This document shows positions 21,982 through 23,115 of a DNA stretch of 23,115 nt, one piece after another. Position numbers and translations under genes: made by a program. Under the pieces are notes generated by a model. That model ran no database searches and was not told the DNA's origin. It was given only the letters and a program-made list of their open reading frames with translations. Where the stretch lies: positions 1 to 23,115 of the forward strand of contig CAZEUG010000029.1 in NCBI GenBank assembly GCA_964515055.1. The letters are read 5' to 3'. Every line of letters starts with the position of its first letter. Position 1 is the stretch's first letter. Source of the stretch: QAMX01 sp964515055 (GTDB lineage Bacteria; Bacillota; Clostridia; Oscillospirales; QAMX01).

Positions 21982-22845
21982 TCAGTCTTCGTAACCTTTC
22001 AGGATCACGATGTTGGTGCCGAACCATTTTTCGGAGATTTCAGCGGCCTTGCCGTTGTCGATCAGGGTTCCGATTGCTTCGGAGATTTTGGCGGCCAGCG
22101 CTTTGTCACCCTGGCGGCAGCCGATCGCATAGAAGTCATCGCCGAATTCGAAATCGCTGAACGTCATGGGCGTGGACATTTTGGTGTTTTTGTAATCTGC
22201 AAGCACCTGGTCAACGATGATGACGTCCACACGCCCGGCCTGCATATCCAGAATCGCTTCGTCATACGTCGGGTATTCGGTGATGTTGGCCTTGAAGGAG
22301 TCGTAATCGGCGTTGGCCATGACCATTTCCAGCGCGGCGCTGTCGCTCTGGATGCCGATCTTCAGGGAAGCCAGCTCGGCTGCGCTCTTGACGTTGATGG
22401 AGGCGTCGAGCGAGGCAATGCGGATGATGTTGTTCAGGTACTGGCTGGTAAGCGCCATCTGCTCCTGACGCTCTGCGGTGGCGGACATCCCGTTCCAGAC
22501 ACAGTCGATGCGCTTGGAGGAGAGCATCATTTCCTTGGCGTTCCAGGAGATCGCCTGGAATTCAATCTGAATGCCGAGGACTTCGCCGACGGCGTTGGCC
22601 AGGTCGATATCGAAGCCGACCAGCTCACCGGATTCGTCGCGGAAGCCCATCGGTGCGAAGGTGTCGTCCAGACCAATGATCAGCTTGCCGTTGCCCTGGA
22701 TGTATTCCCAGGAGGTGTCAACGTCCGAAGCGTTGGGCGCTTCCGTGTTGGAGGGGTCGTCAGATGTGGAGTCGCAGGCGGTCATTGCACAGGCCAGCAT
22801 CAGAATGGCCAGCAGAAGCAGCAGCGTTTTTTTCATCGTTTTCAT
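21982..22845 (-). CDS. Amino-acid-type ABC transporter solute-binding lipoprotein
   Basis: A 287-residue family 3 solute-binding protein. MKTMKKTLLLLLAILMLACA is a signal peptide and AMTAC a lipobox with Cys24. After an acidic linker (DSTSDDPSNTEAPNASD) comes the bilobed domain: GKLIIGLDDTFAPMGFRDESG, GFDIDLANAVGEVLGI, FQAISWNAKEMMLSS, DCVWNGMSATAERQEQM and YDEAILDMQAGRVDVIIVD, typical for polar or acidic amino acids and related ligands. AGGAG lies 9 bases before ATG 22845. Its own promoter and a direct terminator make it a single-gene unit: no permease or ATPase gene is present in the window on the downstream side, where they would usually be. The ligand is not predictable. Confidence 0.92.
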   Translation of the reverse strand: MKTMKKTLLLLLAILMLACAMTACDSTSDDPSNTEAPNASDVDTSWEYIQGNGKLIIGLDDTFAPMGFRDESGELVGFDIDLANAVGEVLGIQIEFQAISWNAKEMMLSSKRIDCVWNGMSATAERQEQMALTSQYLNNIIRIASLDASINVKSAAELASLKIGIQSDSAALEMVMANADYDSFKANITEYPTYDEAILDMQAGRVDVIIVDQVLADYKNTKMSTPMTFSDFEFGDDFYAIGCRQGDKALAAKISEAIGTLIDNGKAAEISEKWFGTNIVILKGYED

Positions 22846-22901
22846 GGTTGGGTTCTCCTTTGGTTTTGCACTTTAGTATGGTGAATCAATGAAGTGACAA
22901 T

Positions 22902-22930
22902 ATGATACCACAAAGCATTCCGTTTGTCAA
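22902..22930 (-). promoter_or_regulatory. Promoter of the solute-binding protein gene
   Basis: On the minus strand TTGACA (22925-22930), a 17-bp spacer and TATCAT (22902-22907). The leader to the ATG is about 50 bases. Upstream of the -35 lie long T tracts that might act as an UP-like element. Confidence 0.82.
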
Positions 22931-22950
22931 GGGGGAAAAACAAAAAAACG

Positions 22951-22980
22951 AAAAAAAAGCCGGGCACGTCGAATGCCGCT
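22951..22980 (-). terminator. Possible terminator of a gene right of the window
   Basis: On the minus strand a weak bulged stem (AGC-GGCA with TGCC-CG-GCT, 22958-22980) is followed by eight T's (22951-22958). The stem is short, so this is tentative. Confidence 0.3.
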
Positions 22981-23019
22981 GTAATGCGCGGGCGCTGTGA
23001 TACGCGTCGAATGCCGCTG
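22967..23019. repeat. 15-bp direct repeat
   Basis: CGTCGAATGCCGCTG occurs at 22967-22981 and again at 23005-23019, 38 bases apart start to start, in the intergenic end of the window. Nothing else supported lies in 22931-23115. Confidence 0.7.
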
Positions 23020-23115
23020 CGTTCCTGCGGAATGGTCAGATGTGCGTAGGGCGGGGGCTTGGGCGGAATGTCAAGCAAGTGCAACACCAAAGAACGCTTC
23101 AAAGGGTGAATACCA

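Noticed and set aside
22842..23102. 86-codon minus-strand frame upstream of the binding protein gene
   Set aside because: It crosses the promoter and A/T tracts, with no recognisable protein features.

Overview
The window looks like a GC-rich member of the Clostridia, most likely an Oscillospirales-like gut bacterium. This is inferred from a lepA-hemW junction, Gram-positive style ribosome sites (AGGAGG), near-consensus SigA promoters with 17-bp spacers, many strong intrinsic terminators, and a Firmicutes-type ACT plus DUF711/PFL-like gene pair. The exact lineage cannot be read from the sequence. No phage, transposase, CRISPR array or rRNA gene is visible.

Left part (1-5045, + strand): the 3' end of lepA overlaps hemW. 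An ACT-domain gene and a DUF711/UPF0210 PFL-like gene follow so closely that the four look like one operon. Next is a pectin-lyase-fold (GH28-like) protein without an export signal, then a tRNA-Leu(CAG) with its own consensus promoter and a 12-bp terminator hairpin.

Middle part (5219-10258): a minus-strand pair (metallophosphoesterase then VOC protein) diverges from a plus-strand lipoprotein gene across a compact region with two good promoters. The lipoprotein gene converges on an amidohydrolase gene through a shared hairpin. The amidohydrolase gene in turn diverges from a CPA2-type cation:proton antiporter gene. A 373-bp non-coding stretch (10179-10551) holds two terminators, a 19-bp tandem repeat and a nested hairpin element.

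Right-centre (10474-16417, - strand): tgt, a clan GH-A glycosidase-like gene, an MBOAT O-acyltransferase gene and a large GH42-like putative glycosidase gene run in one direction with gaps of 33-52 bp, ending at a strong terminator. Apart from tgt this looks like a small module acting on glycans or on acylation of an envelope polymer. A 54-aa membrane protein gene diverges from tgt.

Right end: uvrB-uvrA form a DNA repair operon behind a perfect consensus promoter. Its terminator is shared with a converging gene for a solute-binding lipoprotein of amino-acid ABC type, which has no transporter partner in the window. The most interesting pieces are the ACT/DUF711 pair, the tgt-linked GH/MBOAT/GH module, the GH28-like protein lacking a recognisable motif III, and the repeat-bearing intergenic region at 10.2-10.5 kb.
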